This document shows positions 47,679 to 58,572 of a stretch of DNA of 64,000 nt, one piece after another (position 1 is the stretch's first letter; every line of letters starts with the position of its first letter). Both the position numbers and the translations under genes were made by a program. The notes beneath the pieces are model-generated. The model had not been told where the DNA came from, did not search any database, and was given only the letters and a program-made list of their open reading frames with translations. Origin of the DNA: Curvibacter delicatus NBRC 14919 (GTDB taxonomy: Bacteria; Pseudomonadota; Gammaproteobacteria; Burkholderiales; Burkholderiaceae_C). Location: NCBI RefSeq assembly GCF_001592265.1, contig NZ_BCWP01000011.1:1-64000 (forward strand), given 5' to 3'.

Positions 47679-47702
47679 ACCTGTTGTCCTGACAGGTTTT
47701 TT
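47679..47702 (+). terminator. Hairpin with T run before the LTXXQ gene
   Basis: ACCTGT (47679-47684) and ACAGGT (47692-47697) form a perfect 6-base stem with a 7-base loop, followed directly by six T residues. It looks like a Rho-independent terminator for the pirin gene. It ends only 14 bases before the LTXXQ-protein start codon, so if that gene has its own promoter upstream of 47679, the hairpin would lie in its leader as an attenuator. Confidence 0.6.
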
Positions 47703-47716
47703 GAAAGGAAGTGCCC

Positions 47717-48211
47717 ATGAAATCCGTCTTCAAACCCGTCCTGCTGGCTGGCCTGATGGCCGTCGCTCTCGGCGCCCTGGCCCAACCCGGTCCAGGTCCG
47801 GGGGCGGGTCCGGGCGCGGGCAACCCCAGCGCCAGTGCCAACCCCGAATTCCGTGACCGCATGCAAGCCCGCATGCAACGTCACATGGACCGTCGTGCCG
47901 CCGACCTCAAGGCCAAGCTCAAGCTCAGCGCCGAGCAGGACAGCGCCTGGAATGCCTATGTTGCAGCCATGAAACCGCCGGCTGTCGGCCCGCACCCCAG
48001 CCGCGCCGAACTGGACAAGCTCACCACGCCCGAGCGCCTGGACAAGATGCGCGAACTGCGCAAGCAACGCGAAGCCGAGATGGACAAGCGTGATGACGCC
48101 ACGCGCGCGTTCTATGCCACACTCACGGCCGAGCAGAAAAAAGTCTTTGATGCCAACACCGGCCGCCCTTTTGGTGACCGTGGCGACCGCCGGCCCCCGC
48201 GCAAGGACTGA
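47717..48211 (+). CDS. LTXXQ/Spy-like periplasmic protein
   Basis: The 164-residue protein has a signal peptide (VLLAGLMAVALGALAQ), then a Pro-Gly-rich stretch and a charged helical region. LSAEQDSAW and LTAEQKKVFD are the LTxxQ motifs of the Spy/CpxP family, periplasmic chaperones and stress or metal-response proteins. AAGGAAG lies just before the ATG at 47717. It follows a terminator-like hairpin and precedes a DUF2189 membrane protein. Confidence 0.87.
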   Translation: MKSVFKPVLLAGLMAVALGALAQPGPGPGAGPGAGNPSASANPEFRDRMQARMQRHMDRRAADLKAKLKLSAEQDSAWNAYVAAMKPPAVGPHPSRAELDKLTTPERLDKMRELRKQREAEMDKRDDATRAFYATLTAEQKKVFDANTGRPFGDRGDRRPPRKD

Positions 48212-48239
48212 GTCCTGAAACCAACCTGACCCCAACCCG

Positions 48240-49064
48240 ATGCACCAACAGGCGCCACTCACCGTTCGCACCATTGAAATCCATCAACCGATGCGCTGGC
48301 TGGCCCTGGCCTGGCGCGACATGGCGCGTTGCGGCTGGGTCAGCTTCGTGCATGGGGTGGCGCTGTGTGTCTTTGGCCTGCTTCTGATGATCGCAGCGCG
48401 TCACCAGTTCTGGCTGCTGGCCGGCGCCTTCTCGGGGTTTCTGGTGGTGGCCCCCGTGCTGGCCACCGGTCTGTATGCGCTGAGCCGGGCCGTCGAACGC
48501 GGTGAGCCCGTCTCTTTCCGGCTCGTGCTGCAGACCTGGCTCAGCTGGCGCCGTCACGGCGACAGCCCGGACGGCAAGGACTGGCGCCTGGTGAAGTTCG
48601 GGCTGCTGCTGGGCCTTGCCGGCACCGGCTGGGTGCTGACCTCTGCTGCCCTCATCACGCTGCTGTCACCGGTCCCGATCGAGCGGCCACTCGACTTCCT
48701 GCGTTATGTCATGCTGGCGCACGACAACTATCTGTTCGAACTCTGGCTTGCGCTGGGCGGCATGATGGCCGCCCCCATCTTCGCCTCCAGCGCGATTGCG
48801 CTGCCCCTGATGCTGGACCGCCGCGTGAGTGTGCTGCAAGCCGTGGTGACCAGCTGGCAGACCGTGCTGACCAACCCCGGGCCCATGGCTTGGTGGGCCT
48901 TCCTCATCATGGGCTTCTCGCTCCTGGGGCTGTGCTCGGTGCTGCTGGGCCTGGTGGCCGTGGTCCCCATGCTGGGCCATGCCAGCTGGCACGCCTACCG
49001 CGACCTAGTGGACGCCTCGGCCTTGCCGGAACGCACCGCGGCAACCGGCACGGAGGCACGCTGA
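48240..49064 (+). CDS. DUF2189 membrane protein
   Basis: The 274-residue protein has about six hydrophobic helices (WVSFVHGVALCVFGLLLMIA, LLAGAFSGFLVVAPVLATGL, LLGLCSVLLGLVAVVPMLG) and matches DUF2189, an inner-membrane family of unknown function. No ribosome binding site stands out. Its TGA overlaps the next gene's ATG as TGATG, so the pair is coupled. Confidence 0.85.
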   Translation: MHQQAPLTVRTIEIHQPMRWLALAWRDMARCGWVSFVHGVALCVFGLLLMIAARHQFWLLAGAFSGFLVVAPVLATGLYALSRAVERGEPVSFRLVLQTWLSWRRHGDSPDGKDWRLVKFGLLLGLAGTGWVLTSAALITLLSPVPIERPLDFLRYVMLAHDNYLFELWLALGGMMAAPIFASSAIALPLMLDRRVSVLQAVVTSWQTVLTNPGPMAWWAFLIMGFSLLGLCSVLLGLVAVVPMLGHASWHAYRDLVDASALPERTAATGTEAR

Positions 49065-49273
49065 TGTTCGGCTACAGCGAGGAACAAATCGCCGCCTTCG
49101 GCCTGAGCTTCGGCGTGGGGGCGTTCATGCTCTACATGCTGTTCATCATCGGCCACCTGGCCTGGGAATCCAAGGCCGGCCGTTTCGGCACCTTCGTGCT
49201 GTTCCTGGGCCTGGCGTTCGGCATGGTCGGCTTCGCCGCCAAGTTCGTCATCCAGTGGGTCCTCGAAAAATAG
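49064..49273 (+). CDS. DUF2788 small membrane protein
   Basis: The 69-residue protein has two helices (LSFGVGAFMLYMLFIIGHLAW and FGTFVLFLGLAFGMVGFAAKFVI) and matches DUF2788. Its function is unknown. It is coupled to the DUF2189 gene by a one-base overlap. A copy of repeat family 2 begins about 40 bases after its stop. Confidence 0.85.
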   Translation: MFGYSEEQIAAFGLSFGVGAFMLYMLFIIGHLAWESKAGRFGTFVLFLGLAFGMVGFAAKFVIQWVLEK

Positions 49274-49310
49274 ACGTCCGAGCCCACCACAAGGACTTTG
49301 GCGGGAAACG

Positions 49311-49362
49311 CCGTGGAACCGGCTCCGCCGGGCCACTGGCGTTGTCCCCCACAGGGGGGATG
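49311..49362. repeat. Intergenic repeat family 2, copy 2 (double hairpin)
   Basis: CCGGC-TCC-GCCGG (49319-49331) and CCCCC-ACA-GGGGG (49346-49358) repeat the two stem-loops of the copy at 18604. It lies between the convergent DUF2788 and NnrU genes, next to the NnrU stop codon, and is a good candidate for a terminator on both strands. Confidence 0.72.
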
Positions 49363-49941
49363 TCAGACCAACGGCCGGATGCCGATCAGCATGCCGTGCA
49401 GCCAGAACGCCACGGCGGCCCAGGCGGCCGCGCCCAGCAAGACCGTGACCACCGTCGGCAGCGTCTGGCCCGGCGCATAAACGGTTCCTGCGGTGCGGTC
49501 ACGCCGCCGTGCCGCAGCAAAGCTGGCCACGGCCCAGAGCAGGAACGCGCCGAACAGGATCTGATGCACCAGCATGCCGTTGGACAGCAGGTGCGCCAAG
49601 GCCCACACCTTGACGCCGGCAGCCATCGGATGGTGCAGGCGCGCCTTGATGCCGTTGCCCGGCACGTAGGCCGCCGCGAACAGCACGAACGCCAGCAAGG
49701 TCAACAGGCCCGCCAGATGACGCATGCCATTGGGGGGTGTCCATAACACCACCGGCTGCTCACGCGCCACGCCAAAACCCCAGACCAGCAGCACCAACCC
49801 GGCCAACGACAGCAGGGAATACACGCCCTTCCATGTGCCTTCGCCCAGCCGCTCGCGCATATCGGTGCGCCAGCCATCGGCCACGATGCGGACCGAGTGC
49901 ACACCCAGAAAAATCACCAAGCCCAATATCAGGTAAGTCAT
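49363..49941 (-). CDS. NnrU-family protein
   Basis: The 192-residue protein is a polytopic inner-membrane protein of the NnrU family, with helices such as MTYLILGLVIFLGVHSVRI and LLTLLAFVLFAAAYVPG. NnrU was named from denitrification gene clusters, but most members, like this one, lie outside them and have no fixed function. It is transcribed leftward after the diguanylate cyclase, with 17 bases between them. Confidence 0.88.
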   Translation of the reverse strand: MTYLILGLVIFLGVHSVRIVADGWRTDMRERLGEGTWKGVYSLLSLAGLVLLVWGFGVAREQPVVLWTPPNGMRHLAGLLTLLAFVLFAAAYVPGNGIKARLHHPMAAGVKVWALAHLLSNGMLVHQILFGAFLLWAVASFAAARRRDRTAGTVYAPGQTLPTVVTVLLGAAAWAAVAFWLHGMLIGIRPLV

Positions 49942-49958
49942 ACGTCTGCCCTCGTGTT

Positions 49959-51503
49959 TCAGGCCGCCATCACGCGGTTCTTGCCAGCGCGCTTGGCCAG
50001 GTACATGGCCCGGTCGGCCCGCTGGATCGCCTCCAGCCCGGCCTCGTCGCGTTCAAACTGCGCCACGCCGGCGCTGAAGGTGATCAGGATCTTCTCATTG
50101 CCGTCAAGGAAAAAACGGCGAGTCAGTTCACGCTGCAGCCGCGTCATGGCATCCACCCCCTTGTCCAGCGGCGTATCAGGCAGCAGGATGACAAACTCTT
50201 CACCGCCGTAACGCGCCAGCGAGTCCTGTGGCCGCATGCATTCGCGCGCCACCGTGGCCAGATGCGTCAACGCCGCATCGCCGGCCGCATGGCCCCGCTC
50301 GTCATTGATCTTCTTGAAATTGTCGATGTCGAGCAGCGCCACACACAGCGGGCTGTCGCGCCGCTGCATGCCTGACACCTCGCGATGCAACGCCTCGTCC
50401 AGGCCTTGCCGGTTGAGGGCCCCGGTCAGCGTGTCATGCCGCGCCTGGGCACTGACACGATCCAGTTCCCGGTGCAGCTTGACCAGTTCGGCTTCCGTTG
50501 CCTGCGTCTTCTCGCGCATGGCCTGCAGTTCGTCGCGCACCGTCAGTGATTCATTCGCCATGGCCCGCGTGGCACCGATGACCTCCTTGAGCACCGGGGC
50601 AATCTCCTCGATGCTCTTGGCCTGTTCAATCAGGCTCACGCTCTCTTCCATCTTGCTGTGAAAACTGCTGCTCGACTCCGTCATCTGCGACAGGCGCTCG
50701 ACGAAGATGGCCAGCATGCTGCGCAGCTCTTCCTGTGCTTCCAGCGCCCGGCCCTTGGCCTCGGTCTGCTTGAAGATCACGTCCTTGAGACGACGCTCCA
50801 CATCATCGAGACGACGCAGTGTCAGAGGGGGCGAAGCGGCTTCCATCAGCGCGTCGGTCTGGCCCTTGAGCCAGCTGTCGTCCACGCTCAGCTCGCCAAT
50901 GTTCTCGATGATCAGATGGAGCAGCTTGAGCAGCGTGTTCTTGATCTCGGCCTGGTCTTCGGCCGCAAAGGACAGGCGATGGCTGAAATTGGCCAACAGG
51001 GTCTTGATGCCAATCACATCCGCCGCCGGATCACGCAGCGTCTGCAACAGCTTGTCGACCTGTTCCTGGAATCGGGCATCATCATTGCCCAGCGCCGGCA
51101 GGCTGTACTCTACCATGCGCGCAATCTGCTCCATGAACTCGGCCGTGAACGCCGGAACCGAGGCAATCGGCGCCACCGGCTCGGGGGCCGATTCGCTGGG
51201 CGTCCCCCCAGGCAAGGCAAAACCGGCATAACCCACTAGGGCGCTCTGCACGCCGGGCCAGTTGCGCTGGCCGATGGCGTATTCGAGCAAGCCCTTCTGC
51301 TTCTGCTGGCCCGGGTTCTTGGTTGGCAAGGATTGTGCAATCAGGCGCAACTGCTCTTCCGGAAAGGGCTGGATGAGCGGTATGCCGGCAATCTCGTTGT
51401 AGATCGACTGGTAGTTGACCGGCGTAGGCAGCAGCTTTTTGGCGGTCAGCTGCTTGAGCGTTTCGCGCGCAATCTCAAAAGGTTTTTTTTCGGTCATGGC
51501 CAT
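49959..51503 (-). CDS. GGDEF diguanylate cyclase, soluble
   Basis: The 514-residue protein has no membrane helix. Residues 1-330 are mostly helical with coiled coils and no domain I recognise. The GGDEF domain begins near residue 350 (ARHDTLTGALNRQGL). Its active site GGEEF is intact at 433-437, and RPQD five residues before it gives an RxxD inhibitory site. It should make c-di-GMP in the cytoplasm and be controlled by its N-terminal half. The start at 51503 (MAMTEKK) is used; the ATG two codons on is possible. Confidence 0.92.
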   Translation of the reverse strand: MAMTEKKPFEIARETLKQLTAKKLLPTPVNYQSIYNEIAGIPLIQPFPEEQLRLIAQSLPTKNPGQQKQKGLLEYAIGQRNWPGVQSALVGYAGFALPGGTPSESAPEPVAPIASVPAFTAEFMEQIARMVEYSLPALGNDDARFQEQVDKLLQTLRDPAADVIGIKTLLANFSHRLSFAAEDQAEIKNTLLKLLHLIIENIGELSVDDSWLKGQTDALMEAASPPLTLRRLDDVERRLKDVIFKQTEAKGRALEAQEELRSMLAIFVERLSQMTESSSSFHSKMEESVSLIEQAKSIEEIAPVLKEVIGATRAMANESLTVRDELQAMREKTQATEAELVKLHRELDRVSAQARHDTLTGALNRQGLDEALHREVSGMQRRDSPLCVALLDIDNFKKINDERGHAAGDAALTHLATVARECMRPQDSLARYGGEEFVILLPDTPLDKGVDAMTRLQRELTRRFFLDGNEKILITFSAGVAQFERDEAGLEAIQRADRAMYLAKRAGKNRVMAA

Positions 51504-51644
51504 CCGTTCGGATATCGCTACCCGGCAAGGCCGCACTGGCTCGCCGGGGATTGGAAATGATTATGCGGGCATCGCATACGGGCGACAACGCCCTTTGTCG
51601 TCGTCCCGCGTTCCGCCAAATTCTGGTTTTGCACCACCGCCGAC

Positions 51645-52256
51645 TCAGGCCTGTGCAAGGCGCGCCAGCAGCCCAGGAACTGCCGCCTTGCCCGTCCGTT
51701 GCAACGTCATCAAGAGAGCATGGTCCGGACGGGCAAGGCCATAACGGGCCCGCAGGTCGTGCAGGATGCGATCCAGCAACGCCGCGGCCATCTCGGCATC
51801 GGCCAGTGCCCGGTGGGCGACACCGGTGCGCGGCAGGTGGTGGTAATCCACCAGTGAACCCAGCTTGTGATTAGGCGCCTGCGGGTAGAGCCGGCGCGAG
51901 ACCAGCAGGGTGCAGGCAAAGGGTTGTAGTGCCGGCAGGTCCAGCCGCGCCAATTCAGCCGTCCAGAACTTGCGGTCAAACGCCGCGTTGTGCGCCACCA
52001 GCGGCGTGGTGCCGACAAAACGGCTGGCCTCGGCCATGACCTCGGCCGCATCGGGAGCTGATGCCACCATGGCGTTGCTGATGCCGGTGAGCTGGGTGAT
52101 GAAGGACGGAATCCGTACACCGGCATTCATCAGGCTCTGGAAACGGTCCACCACGCGTCCCCCATCCACCATCACAATCGCCACCTCGGTGGCACGGTCA
52201 CCAAGGTCGGGCGACATGCCGGTGGTTTCGAAGTCGATGACGGCAAAGGCACTCAT
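51645..52256 (-). CDS. DnaQ-like DEDDh 3'-5' exonuclease
   Basis: The 203-residue protein is a DEDDh exonuclease domain. The catalytic residues are Asp8 and Glu10 in AVIDFETTG, Asp94 in HNAAFDRKF, and His148 and Asp153 in HRALADAE. It is cytosolic and acts on DNA or RNA 3' ends; it is shorter than the DNA polymerase III epsilon subunit and has no clamp-binding tail. It lies just before the YjdM gene in the same direction, so it is transcribed away from dnaA with gyrB. Confidence 0.93.
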   Translation of the reverse strand: MSAFAVIDFETTGMSPDLGDRATEVAIVMVDGGRVVDRFQSLMNAGVRIPSFITQLTGISNAMVASAPDAAEVMAEASRFVGTTPLVAHNAAFDRKFWTAELARLDLPALQPFACTLLVSRRLYPQAPNHKLGSLVDYHHLPRTGVAHRALADAEMAAALLDRILHDLRARYGLARPDHALLMTLQRTGKAAVPGLLARLAQA

Positions 52257-52269
52257 GCCGGGCCGCAGC

Positions 52270-52629
52270 TCAGGCCTTTTTCAGGAAACAGGCCTTGAGC
52301 ATGAACCCGCCCTGATCGGTCTTGCAATCGACCTCATGGTCGCCGGCACCAGCCGGCAGGCGAATACTTTTGACCTTGGTGCCTTTCTTGAGCACGATGG
52401 ACGAGCCCTTGACCTTCAGGTCCTTGATCAGGATGACCGCATCGCCATCGACCAATGGGTTGCCATTGGCGTCGCGAACCACGCCGTCGCCGCCTTCGGC
52501 CATATCGTCCTCATCGGCAGAAGCCACCGTGGGCCATTCGAAACCGCAGTCCGGACAGATGTAGTTGTTGCCATCCGGGTAGGTATTTTCCAGCCCGCAC
52601 TGGGGGCCGGCCGGCAAGGTATCAGACAT
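52270..52629 (-). CDS. YjdM/PhnA-family zinc-ribbon protein, one zinc Cys missing
   Basis: The 119-residue protein is a YjdM (PhnA-like) protein. An N-terminal zinc ribbon normally has C-x2-C and C-x2-C pairs; here the first pair reads GPQC, so residue 8 is Gly where Cys is expected, while Cys11, Cys25 and Cys28 are present. The C-terminal SH3-like part (VRDANGNPLVDGDAVILIKDLKVKG in pieces) is normal. The function of YjdM is unclear, and older phosphonoacetate-hydrolase annotation is not supported. It follows gyrB by 11 bases. ATGs at 52635 and 52644 are also possible. Confidence 0.88.
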   Translation of the reverse strand: MSDTLPAGPQCGLENTYPDGNNYICPDCGFEWPTVASADEDDMAEGGDGVVRDANGNPLVDGDAVILIKDLKVKGSSIVLKKGTKVKSIRLPAGAGDHEVDCKTDQGGFMLKACFLKKA

Positions 52630-52640
52630 GCTCATTCCAC

Positions 52641-55313
<2,673 letters not shown>

Positions 55314-55319
55314 TCAGCT

Positions 55320-56426
55320 TCAGATGCGCATCGGCATCACGACATACTTGAAATTCGCATTCTCCGGAATGGTGACCAAGGCCGAACTGTTGGAATCCGA
55401 CAGTTCAACCTTCACCATGTCCTGGTCCATGTTGGCCAACGCATCGATCAGGTAAGTCACATTGAAACCGATCTCGATGCTGTCGCCGTTGTAGTCGATG
55501 TCCAGTTCATCCACGGCTTCTTCCTGCTCGGCATTGTTGGATGCCACGCGCAGAGTCCCCGGGTCGATGTTCAGGCGTACCCCCTTGAACTTGTCACTGG
55601 TCAGAATGGCCGTGCGCTGCAAGCTGGCCAACAGCGCCTGACGTCCCAGCGTGATGCCGTTCTTGTGGTTCTTCGGAATGACGCGGTTGTAGTCGGGGAA
55701 CTTGCCTTCCACCAGTTTGGTCACGAACTCCATGCCTTCAAAACTGAACTTGGCCTGGTTGTTGGCGAACTGCATCTCGATGGCACCATCGGCATCGCTC
55801 AAAAGGCGCTGCATTTCCAGCACCGTCTTGCGCGGCAGGATCACTTCCTGGCGCGGCACTTCGACATCCAGCGTAGCCGAGGCAAATGCCAGCCGGTGGC
55901 CATCGGTAGCCACCAGACTCAGCTGCTTGCCTTCAGCCACAAACAGAATGCCATTGAGGTAGTAACGGATGTCATGCACGGCCATGGCAAACGACACCTG
56001 GCTGAGCAGATCCTTCAATGTCTTCTGCGGCACGCTGAACGAGGGGCCAAAGCTGGCGGACTCCTGGACCAGCGGAAAGTCCTCTGCAGGCAAGGTCTGC
56101 AGCGTGAACTTGCTCTTGCCACCTTTGAGAATCAGCTTGGCCTGGGCCGATTCGAGGGAAACCGTCTGATCTGCCGGCATGGTGCGCAGAATGTCGATCA
56201 GCTTGCGTGCACCCACAGTGGTCGTGAAATTACCGGCATCACCATCGAAATCCACGGTAGTGCGGATCTGGATCTCCAAATCGCTGGTGGTGAATTGCAG
56301 GGCACTTCCGGTCTTTCGGATCAGCACGTTGGCGAGGATCGGCAAGGTATGCCGACGCTCAACAATGCCTGCCACCGATTGGAGCACCGAGAGCACTTTG
56401 TCTTGAGTTGCCTTCAGGACGATCAT
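55320..56426 (-). CDS. dnaN: DNA polymerase III beta clamp
   Basis: The 368-residue protein is DnaN. It begins MIVLKATQDKVLSVLQSV and has the three-domain clamp sequence, ending MPMRI as most clamps do. It forms a ring on DNA that holds the polymerase and many other factors. GAAGAGG lies before the ATG. The gap to dnaA upstream contains DnaA boxes and a TAG-triplet array. Confidence 0.98.
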   Translation of the reverse strand: MIVLKATQDKVLSVLQSVAGIVERRHTLPILANVLIRKTGSALQFTTSDLEIQIRTTVDFDGDAGNFTTTVGARKLIDILRTMPADQTVSLESAQAKLILKGGKSKFTLQTLPAEDFPLVQESASFGPSFSVPQKTLKDLLSQVSFAMAVHDIRYYLNGILFVAEGKQLSLVATDGHRLAFASATLDVEVPRQEVILPRKTVLEMQRLLSDADGAIEMQFANNQAKFSFEGMEFVTKLVEGKFPDYNRVIPKNHKNGITLGRQALLASLQRTAILTSDKFKGVRLNIDPGTLRVASNNAEQEEAVDELDIDYNGDSIEIGFNVTYLIDALANMDQDMVKVELSDSNSSALVTIPENANFKYVVMPMRI

Positions 56427-56688
56427 GTCAACCTCTTCCTTAATTTCTCTATTTCAAATTAGTAGTAGTAGTTAAAGGGCGTCCATTTCTGTGGATATCG
56501 CCATTTTCCCTTTTTTTATCAACGACTTGGCTGCTATTGAAAACTGTGTGCAGTCATGTTTTGACGCATTGGTTGACCATGAACAACTTTGGCTTCCGGG
56601 TTTTTTCTGTGGATAACTTGCCAGTTGTCCAGAAACTATCCCCAGTGTTGTTGTTTTGTTGTGATTTCAAGTAGATGTCCTCCTCTGA
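56427..56688. other. Candidate oriC core in the dnaA-dnaN gap
   Basis: This 262-base AT-rich gap holds a perfect DnaA box TGTGGATAA at 56608-56616, a near match TGTGGATAT at 56490-56498 and weaker matches near 56625 and 56636. Next to the second box, four TAG triplets (56460-56471) are followed by AT-rich DNA toward dnaN. On the complementary strand the order DnaA box, GC-containing spacer, CTA triplets, AT-rich DNA is that of the basal unwinding element. Origin function is inferred. Confidence 0.7.
56460..56471. repeat. TAG triplet array (possible DnaA-trio)
   Basis: Four TAG units in a row lie 18 bases from the DnaA box at 56490. DnaA-trios are triplet repeats next to a box that load DnaA on single-stranded DNA at the origin, and TAG read this way fits the preferred triplet. 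Confidence 0.6.
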
Positions 56689-58101
56689 CTAGCCCTTCAG
56701 TGTCTGCTCCAGCACATGCAACTGCTGGTTCAGTTCGGTCAGCTGCTGTCGTTCAGCAGAAATCTTGCGCACGGCATGAAGTACCGTGGTGTGATCGCGA
56801 CCGCCAAAGAGTTCACCGATCTCAGGCAGGCTTTTCTGTGTCAATTCCTTGGCCAGGTACATGGCGATCTGTCGCGGTCGGGCAATGCTGGCTGGGCGTT
56901 TCTTGGAATACATGTCGGCGACCTTGATCTTGTAATAGTCGGCCACCGTTTTCTGGATGTTCTCTACGGAAATCTGGCGGTTCTGTATGGACAGCAGATC
57001 GCGCAGGGCTTCGCGTGCCAGTTGAATGGAGATTTCCTTCTGGTTGAAGCGTGAATAAGCGAGGATCTTGCGCAAGGCGCCTTCCAGCTCTCGAACGTTG
57101 GAACGGACGTTCTTGGCCACGAAAAAAGCCACTTCTTCCGGCATTTCGGTGCCTTCGGTCTGGGCCTTGTTGATCAGGATCGCAACCCGCATTTCGAGTT
57201 CTGGTGGTTCGATCGCCACGGTCAGACCGGAATCAAAACGTGAAACGAGGCGCTCGTGGATGTCAGCAAGGCCTTTGGGATAGGTGTCGCTGGTCATCAC
57301 GATGTGAGATTTCTTGGCCAACAGGGCTTCGAAGGCGTTGAAAAATTCCTCTTGCGTGCGTTCCTTGTTGGCAAAGAACTGAACATCGTCAATCAACAAC
57401 AGATCCAGCGAGTGGTACTTGTCCTTGAATTCATCAAACGTCTTGCGCTGATAGGCCTTAACCACATCCGAAACAAACTGCTCTGCATGGATGTAGAGAA
57501 CTTTGGCGTTGGGATGCTCGGCCAACAGACGGTTGCCAACGGCATGCATCAGGTGGGTCTTGCCCAAGCCGACGCCGCCGTAGATGAACAAGGGGTTGTA
57601 AAGCTGGCCTGGTGAGCTGGCCACATGCATTGCGGCAGCCCGCGCCATGCGATTGGCCGTGCCTTCCACCAGCGTGTCGAAGGTCAGGGCCGGGTTGAGC
57701 CGATTTCGGTTGTTGCCAAGGGATTTTTCCTCAACCGATGCAAGCACTTCTTCCCCGGGATAGAAATCGACAGGGCTGGCAGGACTGGAGATTCTCTGGG
57801 TATTTTCTCTGGGGGTGAGCGCTAACTCAACAGAGACAGGCTGGCCGTAGATTTTTTCCAACAACGCAGCAATACGAGCACTGTACTGTGCGCGGACCCA
57901 GTCGAGCTTGAAACGGTTGGCGACAAACAGGGTGACTTTGGACAGGTCGTCCGCAACATGGGCCAGTAGCGGTTTGATCCAGGTGTTGAACTGCTGCTCC
58001 GGCAATTCTTGTGCCAGATGATCGACACAGGTCTGCCACAGGCTTTGCCCTGCTTCGTTGCCCACAGAGCCAGGGTGGCTGTTGAATTGTCCCTCTGTCA
58101 T
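56689..58101 (-). CDS. dnaA: Chromosomal replication initiator DnaA
   Basis: The 470-residue protein is DnaA. Domain I is at residues 1-90, a variable linker follows, domain III carries Walker [16 protein letters not shown] and Walker [11 protein letters not shown], and domain IV carries the DNA-binding signature [14 protein letters not shown]. It binds DnaA boxes and opens the origin. It is transcribed leftward, opposite to rpmH, from a gap with DnaA boxes. Confidence 0.99.
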   Translation of the reverse strand: MTEGQFNSHPGSVGNEAGQSLWQTCVDHLAQELPEQQFNTWIKPLLAHVADDLSKVTLFVANRFKLDWVRAQYSARIAALLEKIYGQPVSVELALTPRENTQRISSPASPVDFYPGEEVLASVEEKSLGNNRNRLNPALTFDTLVEGTANRMARAAAMHVASSPGQLYNPLFIYGGVGLGKTHLMHAVGNRLLAEHPNAKVLYIHAEQFVSDVVKAYQRKTFDEFKDKYHSLDLLLIDDVQFFANKERTQEEFFNAFEALLAKKSHIVMTSDTYPKGLADIHERLVSRFDSGLTVAIEPPELEMRVAILINKAQTEGTEMPEEVAFFVAKNVRSNVRELEGALRKILAYSRFNQKEISIQLAREALRDLLSIQNRQISVENIQKTVADYYKIKVADMYSKKRPASIARPRQIAMYLAKELTQKSLPEIGELFGGRDHTTVLHAVRKISAERQQLTELNQQLHVLEQTLKG

Positions 58102-58117
58102 GGTGGGTGGCGATTTC

Positions 58118-58126
58118 TGTGGATAG
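58118..58126. promoter_or_regulatory. DnaA box, one mismatch
   Basis: TGTGGATAG differs from TGTGGATAA by one base and lies 17 bases upstream of the dnaA start. It may serve in autoregulation of dnaA. Confidence 0.6.
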
Positions 58127-58166
58127 TTATTGTTTGTAATGCCCGGAATTGTAATTTATCAAGAAT

Positions 58167-58175
58167 TTATCCACA
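58167..58175. promoter_or_regulatory. DnaA box, perfect
   Basis: TTATCCACA matches the consensus DnaA box exactly. It lies in the AT-rich dnaA-rpmH gap, 66 bases from the dnaA start, and could act in autoregulation or as part of a split origin. Confidence 0.75.
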
Positions 58176-58231
58176 ATTTTTTTCATCCATCATGACTTTG
58201 TGACGCTACGCGATAAAAGCGCTGCAAGACA

Positions 58232-58260
58232 TTGCCAGGATTAAGAAAATTTGCGATAAT
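58232..58260 (+). promoter_or_regulatory. Sigma70 promoter of rpmH
   Basis: TTGCCA (58232-58237), a 17-base spacer and GATAAT (58255-58260) form a strong sigma70-like promoter, with transcription expected near 58267. The leader to rpmH would be about 120 bases. Confidence 0.75.
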
Positions 58261-58387
58261 CTTGGGTTTCCCTGACTGTTCGGGGTGATGTGAGCATGTA
58301 TTGCGCGCGGCTGCTTGAAGATGGTAGTCGACGAAGCCGGTACAAGTCAGCCACATATTTTTGAGTTGAGTCTCCAAGGATTTCAAA

Positions 58388-58522
58388 ATGAAACGCACTT
58401 ACCAGCCTTCCAAAATTCGCCGTGCGCGTACCCATGGCTTCCTGGTCCGCATGAAGACCCGCGGTGGCCGTGCAGTGATCAATGCACGTCGTGCCAAGGG
58501 TCGCAAGCGCCTGGCGGTCTGA
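58388..58522 (+). CDS. rpmH: 50S ribosomal protein L34
   Basis: The 44-residue protein is L34, very basic, starting [18 protein letters not shown] and ending KGRKRLAV. It is part of the large ribosomal subunit. AAGGA lies 10 bases before the ATG. It is the first gene of the rightward rpmH-rnpA-yidD-yidC cluster. Confidence 0.98.
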   Translation: MKRTYQPSKIRRARTHGFLVRMKTRGGRAVINARRAKGRKRLAV

Positions 58523-58572
58523 TCGTCGGCCGTTGAGCACATAGCTGAGACGCGATTCCCGCGCGAGGCTCC

